A DNA stretch of 43,292 bases from Alphaproteobacteria bacterium (GCA_016869975.1 VGCZ01000045.1:1-43292), one strand, 5' to 3'; shown: positions 1 to 8,458, counted from the first letter of the stretch. Notes: generated by a model not told the origin, from the letters alone. Translations and numbers: made by a program.

Positions 1-447
1 GAGGATGGCCTCGCGGACCTTGCGCTGGATCGTAGCTTCGCCGCCGACCAGGAAGTTCTTGGCCACCTGCTGGGTGATGCTCGAGGCGCCCTCCGGCCGC
101 CTGCCCTGCCCCATGTTCTGGAAATTGGTCAGCAGCGCGCGGCCGACGCCAATGGGATCGACGCCCCAGTGGCGGAAGAAGCGCTGATCCTCGGCGGCGA
201 CGAAGGCCAGGATCAGCCGCTTGGGCATGGCGTTGGCCGGCACGAAGACGCGGCGCTGGCGGGCGTATTCGGCCAGCAGCTTGCCGTCGGCGGTGTAGAG
301 CCGCGTCGTCGTCGGCGGCTGGTAGTCGACGAGCTGCTTGTGGTCGGGCAGGCCGGGCGCGAAATGCCAGTAGATCGCGATGGCGCCGCCCACGACGCAG
401 ACGATGGCGGCGAAGCCGGCATACATCATCCAACGGATCAGCCACAC
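1..447 (-). CDS. mrcA: Penicillin-binding protein 1A, N-terminal part (cut by window edge)
   Basis: Bifunctional peptidoglycan glycosyltransferase/transpeptidase of class A, anchored in the inner membrane and acting in the periplasm. Only about 149 N-terminal codons are in the window; the rest lies beyond base 1. Visible are a membrane anchor (about residues 8-30, ending AIAIYWHF), the GLPDHKQLVDYQPP linker and the start of the glycosyltransferase GT51 domain with AAEDQRFFRHWG (catalytic Glu) and GASSITQQVAKNF. The start could be the GTG at 447 or the ATGs at 429 and 426; an in-frame TGA at 490-492 rules out anything much longer. It lies about 110 bp downstream of the amidase on the same strand. 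An amidase-PBP1A pair divergent from rne is a common alphaproteobacterial arrangement. Family assignment is secure; the exact start is not. Confidence 0.93.
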   Translation of the reverse strand, partial: MWLIRWMMYAGFAAIVCVVGGAIAIYWHFAPGLPDHKQLVDYQPPTTTRLYTADGKLLAEYARQRRVFVPANAMPKRLILAFVAAEDQRFFRHWGVDPIGVGRALLTNFQNMGQGRRPEGASSITQQVAKNFLVGGEATIQRKVREAIL

Positions 448-556
448 GATCGATAGGCCTCGGACCTCGAAAGCGCACTCTGCGGCGATTCACCTACGCG
501 CTACGCGCGCCGCCGGCAACCGGACGGTTGCGCGCAGGGTTGATAAGACGCCGCGA

Positions 557-1414
557 CTAGGCCTTTTTCGCGGCGGGTCCGGGGCCTGGTTGCGCCGGCC
601 GCGTGCCGAAATATCGATCGGCTGCGGCCGATATGGCGCGCGCCAGTTTCTGCTGATGCGCCTTGTTGAGCAGCAGCCGCTCGTCGGCGCGGTTCGACAG
701 ATAGCCCAGCTCGAGCAGGATCGCCGGCACGTCGGGGGCGGTCAGCACGGCGAAGCCGGCATGGCGGTGGCTGCGCGGCAGGGTCGCCACGCCGTAGTCG
801 CGCAACGCCTCGACCATGATGCCGGCGAAGCTGCGGGACTGGTTGATGGTGCCGCGCTGCGTCATCTCGATCAGCACGTTGGCGACGTCGTCGGGCTGGC
901 GGCGCAGATCGACGCCGGCGACCAGGTCGGCCTTGTTCTCCTTGGCCGCCAGGGCCGCCGCCTCGCGGTCGCTGGCGCTTTCGGAGAGCGTGTAGACGGT
1001 GGCGCCGCGGACCCCGGGATCGGGATGGGCGTCGGCGTGCAGGGAAATGAACAGGTCGGCCTTGACCGCGCGGGCGCGGCTCACCCGTTCCCTGAGCGGC
1101 ACGAACAGATCGCCGCGCCGGGTCAGCGTCACCCGGTAGCGGCGCCCGGCGGTGAGCTGGCGCTCCAGCTCGGCGGCCACGGTGTAGACCACGGTCTTCT
1201 CGTGCATGCCCGAGGCGCCCGTGGTGCCGGGATCGGCGCCGCCATGGCCGGGGTCGAGGGCGATCAGCTTGGGCCTCGGCGGGACCACCGGCTTGGTCCG
1301 TGGCACGGTCGGCGCGGTGCGCGCGCTCTGCGCGAGCGCCGGCACGGCCAGCCCCATGGAGCCACCGACCAGAACGCCCAGCGCCAGCCGGCGCCTCAGA
1401 CCTTCCTCACTCAT
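557..1414 (-). CDS. amiC: N-acetylmuramoyl-L-alanine amidase (Amidase_3, AmiC-like)
   Basis: Zinc amidase that cleaves the bond between N-acetylmuramic acid and the peptide stem during cell separation; acts in the periplasm. The 285-residue protein has an N-terminal export signal (LRRRLALG, then a hydrophobic stretch ending VPALAQSA; the double arginines make Tat export possible). A proline-rich linker leads to the Amidase_3 domain beginning at about residue 50. Zinc ligands are H57 (DPGHGG), E72 (HEKTV) and H126 (SLHADA); the catalytic Glu is E235 (ILLELGYLSN). It is shorter than E. coli AmiC because the N-terminal AMIN domain is absent, so septal targeting must differ. It precedes the PBP1A gene on the same strand and is divergent from rne. 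No good Shine-Dalgarno sequence is visible before the ATG at 1414. Confidence 0.93.
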   Translation of the reverse strand: MSEEGLRRRLALGVLVGGSMGLAVPALAQSARTAPTVPRTKPVVPPRPKLIALDPGHGGADPGTTGASGMHEKTVVYTVAAELERQLTAGRRYRVTLTRRGDLFVPLRERVSRARAVKADLFISLHADAHPDPGVRGATVYTLSESASDREAAALAAKENKADLVAGVDLRRQPDDVANVLIEMTQRGTINQSRSFAGIMVEALRDYGVATLPRSHRHAGFAVLTAPDVPAILLELGYLSNRADERLLLNKAHQQKLARAISAAADRYFGTRPAQPGPGPAAKKA

Positions 1415-1888
1415 CAGTTAACAATTTAGAAAGAATCTCTATTAAAATCAATATATTATTTAATTATCTTCACCTTATGGTGGATTGAAAGCCGGGCACC
1501 GCCTAGAGATTGTGTTGTGGATTTTCCCCGCGCGAGCGTATGGTGATTCCTGCGAACAGTCGTCGTCTGTCGGACGGTCCCCAGGGGTCGGTCGACGGCG
1601 TCGGCGGTCCGGCTCCGGAACGCCCGGCCACTCTCACGCGGCGGGCGGCGATTGATGCGATCGCGCCGGGCCACGTCAGGACCGCTGATGTCATGGTGAT
1701 GACGGCTTCAACGAAACCCGGGGCCGGCGCAGCTTTTGTCGTCTCGGGGCATTGTGACCGTCCCTGTCCTGGCGTCTCGCGCCGTTCGACAGGTCGACGA
1801 CACGGTGTCTGCCGGTCCCGCTCTAAGCGACGGGCGCCCGCCTGATCGTTCGCACAGGTGGCCCACGCTCCGTCGCGGAGCAATGGCG
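1415..1888. promoter_or_regulatory. Divergent amidase/rne intergenic region with probable long rne leader
   Basis: This 474-bp gap separates the amidase and rne start codons. Bases 1418-1490 are strikingly AT-rich against a very GC-rich background and are the obvious place for promoters. One candidate reading toward rne is TTAACA (1418-1423), 16 bp, TATTAA (1440-1445). The rest (about 1500-1888) is GC-rich, contains short self-complementary stretches around 1555-1620, and has no gene I believe. If transcription starts in the AT-rich part, rne would have a leader of more than 350 nt. E. coli rne has a long 5' UTR used for autoregulation; that the same holds here is inference. Confidence 0.4.
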
Positions 1889-4618
1889 ATGGTCAAGCGC
1901 ATGCTTGTCGACGCCACGCACTCGGAGGAAACCCGGGTGGTCGTGGTGGACGGCACCAAGCTGGAAGAATTCGATTTCGAAGCGGCGTCCCGCAAGCCCC
2001 TGAAGGGCAACATCTATCTCGCCAAGGTCGTACGCATCGAACCGTCGCTGCAGGCGGCGTTCGTGGAATATGGCGGCAACCGCCACGGCTTCCTGGCCTT
2101 CAACGAAATCCACCCCGACTACTACCAGATCCCGATCGCCGATCGCGAAAGGCTGCTGGCCGAGCAGGCCCAGCGCGGCCAGCGCAGCGACGACGATGAA
2201 GATCGCCCGCCGCGCCGCCAGCGCCGCGTCGATCGCAGCGACATCGAGGACGCCGACGAGCAGCGCGCGCTCTTGGCCGGCGCCGCGCCCGAACCGGGCG
2301 AGGCGACCGACGCGAACCTGGCCGAGACGACCGGCGCCGATGTCGGGATCATCGCCGCGCCAGACGCCGCCGAGCCCGAGCCAGAGCCCGCCGCGCCCGC
2401 GGTGATCGAGGCCGCGCCGGCGCCCGAGCCGACGCCGGCGCCCGCTGCCGAGCCAACGGGCGGCGCGATCGCCGCGTCGGTAACCACCGACGTTCTCGCC
2501 GGCCCGGCCGTCGAGGACGACAAGCCGGCCGAGACTATCGACGCCACCGCCAGCGGCGACGTGGCCGAGGCGACGGCCAACGGCGATCCCTCCGTCGACC
2601 CGGCCGACGCGCCGCAGCCCGAGATCCCGGTCGAAACCCTGGGCGGCGACGACTACGAGCCCCGGCCGCGTCGCGCCCCGCCGCCGCGCCAGTACAAGAT
2701 CCAGGAAGTCATCAAGCGCCGGCAGATCCTGCTGGTGCAGGTCGTCAAGGAGGAGCGCGGCAACAAGGGCGCCGCGCTGACGACTTACCTCTCGCTCGCC
2801 GGCCGCTACGCCGTGCTGATGCCCAACGCCGGAAGGGGCGGCGGCATTTCCCGCAAGATCACGAATGCCGCCGACCGCAAGCGCATGAAGGAGATGCTGG
2901 CGGAGTTCGAGGTGCCGCAGGGCATGGGCGTGATCCTGCGCACCGCCGGGCTGGAGCGCTCCAAGCCCGAGGTGCGGCGCGACTACGACTACCTGATGCG
3001 CCTGTGGGACAGCATCCGCGAGTTCACCCTGAAGTCGACCGCGCCGGCGCTGATCTACGAGGAAGGCGACATCATCAAGCGCTCGATCCGCGACCTCTAC
3101 AACTCCGACATCGAGGAGATCTGGGTCGAGGGCGACGACGGCTTCAACCTGGCGCAGGATTTCATGCGCCAGCTGATCCCCTCGCAGGCCGGCCGCATCA
3201 AGCTCTACGACGATTCGATTCCGCTGTTCCATCGCTACCAGGTCGAGGCCGCGCTCGACGCCATGCACTCGCCCTCGGTACAGCTCAGGACCGGCGCCTA
3301 CATCGTCATCAACCCGACCGAGGCGCTGGTCGCCATCGACGTCAACTCGGGCCGCGCCACCAAGGAGCGCAACATCGAGGAGACGGCGCTGCGCACCAAC
3401 CTTGAAGCCGCCGAGGAGATCGCCCGCCAGGTGCGCCTGCGCGACCTCGCCGGCCTGGTGGTCATCGACTTCATCGACATGGAGGAGAGCAAGCACCAGC
3501 AGCAGGTCGAGCGCCGCCTGAAGGAGGCGATGCGGCTCGACCGCGCGCGCATCCAGATCGGCCGCATCTCGCCCTTCGGCCTGCTCGAGCTGTCGCGCCA
3601 GCGCCTGCGCCCCAGCCTGCTGGAGAACTCCACCGAGGTCTGCCCGCATTGCGAAGGCACCGGCCGCATCCGCTCGGTCGAATCGACGGCGCTGCACGTG
3701 CTGCGCGGCATCGAGGAGGAAGGCATCCGCCGCCGCGCCGGCGAGATCGTCGTCAGCGTGCCGACCGCCGTGGCGCTCTACATCCTCAACCACAAGCGCG
3801 CCAACATCGCCGAGGCCGAGGAGCGCTACGGCTTTCGCGTGCTGATCGTCGGCGACGACGATCTGATCCCGCCGCACTACGAAATCGAGCGCACGCGCGC
3901 GCGCGTCGGCGGCGAGCAGCAACAGCAGGCCCGCCTCACCGCTTCGGCCGCCTATGACGAATACGAGGATTTGCCGGAGGGCGAGGACGCCGAAGCGCCC
4001 GCCGCCGAGGGCGCCGAGGGCGAAGACGACGACGCCAATCGCCGCCGCCGTCGGCGTCGGCGCCGTCGCGGTGGCCGGCGCGACGAGCAGAATGGCGAGC
4101 CGATGGCCGCCGCGCCCGACTACAACGAGCCCGATGGCGTGCATGCCGCGCCACCGGTCAATGGCGAGGATCGCGGTGAGCCGGCCGACGCCGGCGCCGA
4201 GGACATGGACGGGCCGCGCGCCGACGATGGCGGTCCCGACGACGGCAACGACGATCAGCGCCGCCGCCGCCGCGGCCGCCGCGGCGGGCGCGGTCGCCGT
4301 CGCGAGCGCGAGGATGGCGAGCCCGACCAGGCGCACGCCGGCGCACCGCCGGCCGAGCGCGACGAGGAGCCGGCGATGCCCTCCGAACCGGCGCCGATCG
4401 AGGCGCAGACGGATACGCCGCCGCGGCCGATCATGGTCGAACAAGCGATCCAGCCCGTCGCGATTGAGAAACCGGCCAACGGCGAGATGACGACGGCCGC
4501 CCCGCCCGCCGTGCCCACCCCTGAACCACCGCCGCCACCGGCGATCCCCTCGACCTCGGTCGAGGCGCCGCCTGAGAAGCCCAAGCGGGGCTGGTGGTCC
4601 AGGATGACCGGCAGCTAA
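1889..4618 (+). CDS. rne: Ribonuclease E (endoribonuclease, RNase E/G family)
   Basis: Endoribonuclease that starts mRNA decay, matures rRNA and tRNA and scaffolds the RNA degradosome. The 909-residue protein opens MVKRMLVDATHSEETRV, typical of alphaproteobacteria. The S1 domain is split by an acidic, Ala/Pro-rich insert at roughly residues 90-285, so the catalytic part is shifted by 181 residues against E. coli. The catalytic aspartates are D484 (AIDVNSGR) and D527 (VIDFIDM), spaced 43 apart exactly as D303/D346 in E. coli. The zinc link is C585-x-x-C588 (CPHC). The C-terminal half is disordered with two Arg-rich RNA-binding blocks. It ends PKRGWWSRMTGS; a terminal GWW motif is the known PNPase docking site in Caulobacter RNase E. 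I chose the ATG at 1889 because GGAG at 1877-1880 lies 8 nt upstream; the ATG at 1883 is too close. Confidence 0.96.
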   Translation: MVKRMLVDATHSEETRVVVVDGTKLEEFDFEAASRKPLKGNIYLAKVVRIEPSLQAAFVEYGGNRHGFLAFNEIHPDYYQIPIADRERLLAEQAQRGQRSDDDEDRPPRRQRRVDRSDIEDADEQRALLAGAAPEPGEATDANLAETTGADVGIIAAPDAAEPEPEPAAPAVIEAAPAPEPTPAPAAEPTGGAIAASVTTDVLAGPAVEDDKPAETIDATASGDVAEATANGDPSVDPADAPQPEIPVETLGGDDYEPRPRRAPPPRQYKIQEVIKRRQILLVQVVKEERGNKGAALTTYLSLAGRYAVLMPNAGRGGGISRKITNAADRKRMKEMLAEFEVPQGMGVILRTAGLERSKPEVRRDYDYLMRLWDSIREFTLKSTAPALIYEEGDIIKRSIRDLYNSDIEEIWVEGDDGFNLAQDFMRQLIPSQAGRIKLYDDSIPLFHRYQVEAALDAMHSPSVQLRTGAYIVINPTEALVAIDVNSGRATKERNIEETALRTNLEAAEEIARQVRLRDLAGLVVIDFIDMEESKHQQQVERRLKEAMRLDRARIQIGRISPFGLLELSRQRLRPSLLENSTEVCPHCEGTGRIRSVESTALHVLRGIEEEGIRRRAGEIVVSVPTAVALYILNHKRANIAEAEERYGFRVLIVGDDDLIPPHYEIERTRARVGGEQQQQARLTASAAYDEYEDLPEGEDAEAPAAEGAEGEDDDANRRRRRRRRRRGGRRDEQNGEPMAAAPDYNEPDGVHAAPPVNGEDRGEPADAGAEDMDGPRADDGGPDDGNDDQRRRRRGRRGGRGRRREREDGEPDQAHAGAPPAERDEEPAMPSEPAPIEAQTDTPPRPIMVEQAIQPVAIEKPANGEMTTAAPPAVPTPEPPPPPAIPSTSVEAPPEKPKRGWWSRMTGS

Positions 4619-4669
4619 TCTTCTGGGAGCGCCGGCCTCCCGCCGGACCTCTCAAAGACGCGAGGCCCC

Positions 4670-5647
4670 ATGTTTCGTCGACGCTTCCTGCGCACCTCGA
4701 TCGGCGCGGGCTGTGCCCCTTTGCTCGCGCATGGCGCCGCCGCGCAGGGCACGGATTATCCCAACACCACGATCAAGCTCATCGTGCCCTTCGCCGCCGG
4801 CTCGGCGACGGACAACGCCGCGCGGCACGTTGCGGATCGGCTGACCAAGGCGTGGAAAGTCGGCGTCGTGGTCGACAACAAGCCGGGCGCCAACGGCTTC
4901 ATCGCCGCGCAGGCGGCGCAGCAATCGAAGCCCGACGGCTACACGATCTTCGTCACCTCCAACACAGCGATGGCCTCGAACGTCGCGATGTTCAAGTCCC
5001 TGCCCTACGATCCGATCGAGGGCTTCGAGCCGATCTCGCTGATCGGCTACGCGCCGGTCTTCCTGCTGGCGCACCCCTCGCTCGAGGCCAAGACGCTGCA
5101 GGAGCTGATCGCGCTGGCGAAGTCGAAGCCGGGCAAGCTGAACTGGGGCGCCGGCAGCGCCTCGACGCGCATCGCCGGCGAGATGCTGCGCTCGAAGGCC
5201 GGCATCGACATCACCTACGTGCCCTATCGCAGCACGCCCTTGGCGCTGCAGGACCTGATGGCCGGCCACCTCAATCTCAGCTTCGGCGATCCGGTCACCA
5301 GCACGCCGCAGATCAAGGCCGGCACGGTGCGCTGCCTGGGCGTCACCAACAACGGCCGCTATCCGCTGACACCTGATATCCCGACCATGATCGAGCAGGG
5401 CCTAGCCGGCTACGAGCTGTCGTCGTGGACCGCGGTCTTCGTGCCCAAAGGCCTGCCGCGGCCGGTCTACGATAAATTGCGTGCCGAGGTGGTCAAGGCG
5501 ATCGGTGATCCGGAATACGTCGAGACGCAGGCGCGCAACGGCGCCGTGGTCAGGCCGACGACGCCGGAGGAGATGCGCAAGATCCAGCTCGAGGAGATCC
5601 GCATCTACCGCGAGATCATGAAGACCGCCGGCATCGAGCCGGAGTGA
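4670..5647 (+). CDS. Bug-family (TctC-like) periplasmic solute-binding protein
   Basis: Extracytoplasmic binding protein of the tripartite tricarboxylate transporter (TctC/Bug) family, binding small carboxylates or related solutes. It is 325 residues, normal for the family. The N-terminus carries a twin-arginine-like signal (RRRFLRTS) and a hydrophobic segment ending AAAQG. Family hallmarks are IKLIVPFAAGSATDNAAR, VVVDNKPGANG, the LPYDPIEGFEPIS segment and the C-terminal EEIRIYREIMKTAGIEPE. GAGG at about 4661 serves the ATG at 4670. No TctA/TctB membrane subunits are nearby, so it is an orphan binding protein, which is common in bacteria with expanded Bug families. The ligand cannot be told from sequence. 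It follows rne by 51 bp and is followed by a strong bidirectional hairpin. Confidence 0.93.
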   Translation: MFRRRFLRTSIGAGCAPLLAHGAAAQGTDYPNTTIKLIVPFAAGSATDNAARHVADRLTKAWKVGVVVDNKPGANGFIAAQAAQQSKPDGYTIFVTSNTAMASNVAMFKSLPYDPIEGFEPISLIGYAPVFLLAHPSLEAKTLQELIALAKSKPGKLNWGAGSASTRIAGEMLRSKAGIDITYVPYRSTPLALQDLMAGHLNLSFGDPVTSTPQIKAGTVRCLGVTNNGRYPLTPDIPTMIEQGLAGYELSSWTAVFVPKGLPRPVYDKLRAEVVKAIGDPEYVETQARNGAVVRPTTPEEMRKIQLEEIRIYREIMKTAGIEPE

Positions 5648-5656
5648 CCGGCACAC

Positions 5657-5696
5657 CCGTTATCCTCGGGGCCGTTCACGACCCCGAGGATAACGG
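5657..5696. terminator. Perfect 15-bp hairpin, bidirectional terminator
   Basis: Bases 5657-5671 (CCGTTATCCTCGGGG) pair perfectly with 5682-5696 across a 10-nt loop. The hairpin lies between the convergent TctC-like gene (stop 5645-5647) and the VOC gene (stop at 5699). There is no long T tract on either side, so termination efficiency is inferred from position and stem strength. Confidence 0.75.
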
Positions 5697-5698
5697 AG

Positions 5699-6106
5699 TC
5701 AGGAATTCGGCGACGCGAAGTTGAGCTCGACGCCGACGCCGTCGGGATCGAACAGGAAGAGCTGCGCCGCGCCTGTGCGCGGCACGATGTTCTCGCGGAA
5801 CTCAACGCCCTTGGCGCGCAGGTGCTGGCGCATGGCGTCGAAGCCCGTGGCCTCGAAGGCGATATGATCGAGGCGGCCGGTATCGTCCATCTTCACACCC
5901 GGCGGACGCACCCTAACGCCCGGCCTGGGCTGGCGCGGCCCCAGCAGATGCACGGTCGGCACGCCGCCGGAATACAGCCAGTAGCCGGGGAAGCCCAGCG
6001 GCGGGCGATCGCCGTTCTCCAGCCCCAGCACGTCGACATAGAAATTCTTGGTCGCCTCGAGGTCGACCGGCTCGATGGTGTAGTGCTGCAGCAATCCGAG
6101 ACCCAT
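5699..6106 (-). CDS. VOC-family (glyoxalase/extradiol dioxygenase-like) metal-binding protein
   Basis: Single vicinal-oxygen-chelate module of 135 residues. The fold is recognisable from LLQHYTIEPVDLEATKNFY, GFPGYWLY, RLDHIAFEATGF and the closing LFLFDPDGVGVELNF. Likely divalent-metal ligands are H8, H81 and E127, the usual VOC positions. Members of this size include glyoxalase I, methylmalonyl-CoA epimerase and extradiol-dioxygenase-like enzymes; the sequence does not decide between them. The ATG at 6106 has AGGGAG 7 nt upstream and lies 11 nt after the stop of the HsaA-like monooxygenase gene, so the two are almost certainly co-transcribed. That suggests it acts on the product of the monooxygenase, or removes a reactive by-product, in the same catabolic route; this is inference. 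Confidence 0.88.
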   Translation of the reverse strand: MGLGLLQHYTIEPVDLEATKNFYVDVLGLENGDRPPLGFPGYWLYSGGVPTVHLLGPRQPRPGVRVRPPGVKMDDTGRLDHIAFEATGFDAMRQHLRAKGVEFRENIVPRTGAAQLFLFDPDGVGVELNFASPNS

Positions 6107-6117
6107 GATGCGTCTCC

Positions 6118-7308
6118 CTATGCGAAGGTCAGGTCGGGCTCGCCGCCCATCAGGAAATTGCCGACGTTCTCGAGGTGCGACAGCCGACCCTGCAGCTGCT
6201 GCGTCACCGTGTTGATGTCGCGGAAGCGCCGCTCGTAGGGATTGTCGTGGAATATCGCGGTGGCGCCGGCGGCGTGATAGACGAAGTGAGAGACTTCCCG
6301 CGCCATCTGAATCGCGTGCGTCGTCGCCATGCGCAACTGCATGCGCTGCGGGACGGTGAAGGTGCCGGTCTTCTGCACCTCGGCCCATACTTCACGCACG
6401 CTTTGCAGCAGCAGCGCGCGGGCCGATTGCAACTTGGCCTCGGACTGGCCGACGCCGAGCTGCACGACGTTGTTATCGCGGATCGGGCTCTTGACGCCGC
6501 GCGGATACTTGTCGCGCGCGAAGGTCATGAAGGTGTCGAGCATTGGCCGCGCCGTGCCCAGAGCCACGCCGGCGAAGCCAATGGCGTAGAGATAGAGCGC
6601 CGACATACGGTAGAGCGGCCCGCTCTCGCGCCGCTCGCGCATGAAGTCGCGGGTAATCGAATGGTCGGTGCGCACATAGTGGTCGGTGAGCGCGAACTGA
6701 TCGCTCGCCGTGCCGCGCAGGCCGATCACGTTCCAGATGTCGGTCCACTGGACCTCTTCGGTCGGCACGAGGAAGACGCGCAGCACCTGCCGGCCGTTGG
6801 CGTCGCGGATCGGCGTGCCATCGGCGGCGAAGAGCGGGCAATCGGCGCCCAGCCAGGTCGCGTGCCGCCCGCCTGAGGCGAAAGCCCAGGAGCCGGTGAC
6901 TCGATAGCCGTCGGCGCCGTCGGCCACCGCCTTGACCTTCGGCCCCGGCCCCCAGGCCAGCACCGAGCCGGGTGCGCCGAAGACCTTCTTCGCCACATCC
7001 GGCTCGAGATAGGCCGCCGCCATGGCGCAGCCGCTCGCCTGGCACAGGCACCAGCCGGCGCTGGCGTCGGCCATCGCGACGCGCTCGACCACGCGATAGA
7101 AGGTCTCGGGATCGACCTCCTCGCCATCGACCGAACGCGGCAGCAGCATGCGGAACAGCCGCGCGCCATGCATGGCCCGCAGGATGTCGGGGACGATGCG
7201 GCGCTCCGCCTCGATGCGCGGCGCCGCCGCCTCGATCACCGGCGCCAGCGCTTCGGCCTTCTCGATGAGTTCGGTGCGCAGGCGCCCGACGTTGGCGTGC
7301 ATGTCCAT
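6118..7308 (-). CDS. Flavin-dependent monooxygenase of the acyl-CoA dehydrogenase fold (HsaA/DszC/HpaH-like)
   Basis: 396-residue protein with the acyl-CoA dehydrogenase fold used as a two-component flavin monooxygenase, in which reduced flavin comes from a separate reductase. Marks of this branch are the N-terminal EAAAPRIEAERRIVPDILRA helix, ADASAGWCLCQASG, the GYRVTGSWAFASGG beta-domain segment, and the C-terminal HFVYHAAGATAIF plus RRFRDINTVTQQLQG stretch seen in HsaA and DszC relatives. The usual ACAD catalytic Glu motif is not apparent. The ATG at 7308 has AGGGAGG 6 nt upstream. It is followed 11 nt later by the VOC gene and preceded, across a repeat element, by two acyl-CoA dehydrogenases. 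No flavin reductase gene is visible in the window. The substrate could be phenolic, steroid-like or sulfur-containing; sequence alone cannot tell. Confidence 0.85.
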   Translation of the reverse strand: MDMHANVGRLRTELIEKAEALAPVIEAAAPRIEAERRIVPDILRAMHGARLFRMLLPRSVDGEEVDPETFYRVVERVAMADASAGWCLCQASGCAMAAAYLEPDVAKKVFGAPGSVLAWGPGPKVKAVADGADGYRVTGSWAFASGGRHATWLGADCPLFAADGTPIRDANGRQVLRVFLVPTEEVQWTDIWNVIGLRGTASDQFALTDHYVRTDHSITRDFMRERRESGPLYRMSALYLYAIGFAGVALGTARPMLDTFMTFARDKYPRGVKSPIRDNNVVQLGVGQSEAKLQSARALLLQSVREVWAEVQKTGTFTVPQRMQLRMATTHAIQMAREVSHFVYHAAGATAIFHDNPYERRFRDINTVTQQLQGRLSHLENVGNFLMGGEPDLTFA

Positions 7309-7332
7309 GGCAGCCTCCCTAGAGTCGCCCTT

Positions 7333-7397
7333 TCATTCGAAGCGACGCGAGGAACCCAGGCATCTTCCCTGCAGTCCTCGCCGCGCCCGGAATGACA
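7333..7397. repeat. Palindromic repeat, TGTCATyCCGrGCG family (diverged copy)
   Basis: Imperfect inverted repeat with arms 7333-7353 and 7375-7397 (TCATTCGAAGCGACGCGAGGA against TCCTCGCCGCGCCCGGAATGA). Read on the minus strand it begins TGTCATTCCGGGCGCGGCGAGG, matching the copies at 17594-17658 and 19312-19377. It fills the gap between the acyl-CoA dehydrogenase and monooxygenase genes. Confidence 0.7.
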
Positions 7398-7408
7398 GCA
7401 TGTTTCGC

Positions 7409-8458
7409 CTACGTGGCGACCTTGCTCGCGGTCAGCGACGGCCACATGGCGTCCGGCCCGGCCTCGCACATCGCGCGGCCCAGCTTGGCGCCCCAGTACG
7501 ACTCGCTGCCGTAGTCGCGGCGCCACACCCAGAGGCGACGCGTGTAGTGATGCAGGATGTGCTCGTAGGTGAATCCCATCGCGCCCATCGACTGGTGCGC
7601 GATGGCGCAGATCTTGTTCGCGGCGTCGCTCGCCTGGGTCTTGGCCGCCCAGATCGAGAAGGAATCACCGCCCTCCTCCGCGTCGCGCGCCGCGACTCGC
7701 GCGGCGGCCGCCACCGCCGCGACATAGGTCGATAGCTCGGCCAGCATGTGCTGGATCGCCTGGAAGGTGCTGATCGAACGGCCGAACTGCACGCGCTCCT
7801 TCGAGTATTGCGTGGTGATCGCCAGGATGCGATCGGCGGCACCGGTCATCTGGTTGGTGCGCGCCAGCGCCGCCAGCTCCAGCGCGCGTTCCGGCGAGAC
7901 CTTCGACGGCGCCGAGGCGCTCGCCGCGGCAGCGTCGAACGACACATCGTCGTAAGGCTCGCCGGTCTGGCCCTGCTTGACGTCGATCTTCACCGCCGAT
8001 TTCGGCACGATCGCCACCTGACCAGAAGCGACGACGACGATGTTGTCGCAGACCGACGCGAACGCGACACGCTTGGCCTTGCCCGAGACCTTGCCGCCTT
8101 CGATCCGCAGCGGCGCGCCCGACTCGGAGATCGCCAGCGCCAGCGGTCCCGACGGCGGCGTCAGCCCGGCTTCGCCAGCGATCATCGCGCCCAGCCCGGT
8201 CTCCGCCAGCGGCAGCGGCACGGCGTTGCGGCCGGCCTCGCGCAGCACGGCCATCAGGTCGCCGACATTACCGCCGGCGCCGCCGACGTTCTCCGGCACC
8301 GCCGCCCAAGGCAGGCCGGTCTCCTCGACCTGCTTCCACAGATCGGCCGGCCAGGTGCCTTTCTCGAAAGCGTTGATGATCTCGCGCGTCGCCTGCTCGC
8401 TGAACAGACGCGACGCGGTTTCGACGAACATGTCTCGGGTTTCGTTGTCGCTCGCCAT
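7409..8458 (-). CDS. Acyl-CoA dehydrogenase, probable non-catalytic subunit of a heteromeric enzyme
   Basis: 349-residue acyl-CoA dehydrogenase family protein, shorter and more diverged than its neighbour. N-terminal helices (ASRLFSEQATREIINAFEKG), an AAVPENVGGAGGNVGDL segment and the C-terminal FAD/tetramer region (KERVQFGRSISTFQAIQH, GAMGFTYEHILHHYTRR) identify the fold. By eye I find no Glu at either of the two usual catalytic-base positions (ALARTNQMTGAAD and WRRDYGSES occupy them). The ATG at 8458 is preferred over an upstream TTG at 8485 because GAGGACACAGGGCAG directly precedes it. It lies about 60 bp downstream of the larger acyl-CoA dehydrogenase on the same strand. Paired ACAD genes of this kind form alpha2beta2 enzymes in steroid side-chain degradation (ChsE1-ChsE2); that the pair works this way here is inference. 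Confidence 0.88.
   Translation of the reverse strand: MASDNETRDMFVETASRLFSEQATREIINAFEKGTWPADLWKQVEETGLPWAAVPENVGGAGGNVGDLMAVLREAGRNAVPLPLAETGLGAMIAGEAGLTPPSGPLALAISESGAPLRIEGGKVSGKAKRVAFASVCDNIVVVASGQVAIVPKSAVKIDVKQGQTGEPYDDVSFDAAAASASAPSKVSPERALELAALARTNQMTGAADRILAITTQYSKERVQFGRSISTFQAIQHMLAELSTYVAAVAAAARVAARDAEEGGDSFSIWAAKTQASDAANKICAIAHQSMGAMGFTYEHILHHYTRRLWVWRRDYGSESYWGAKLGRAMCEAGPDAMWPSLTASKVAT

Noticed and set aside
1823-4444. Very long open frame on the minus strand opposite rne
   Set aside because: It mirrors the third-codon-position bias of a GC-rich gene, is low-complexity throughout and resembles no protein family; rne on the plus strand is unambiguous.
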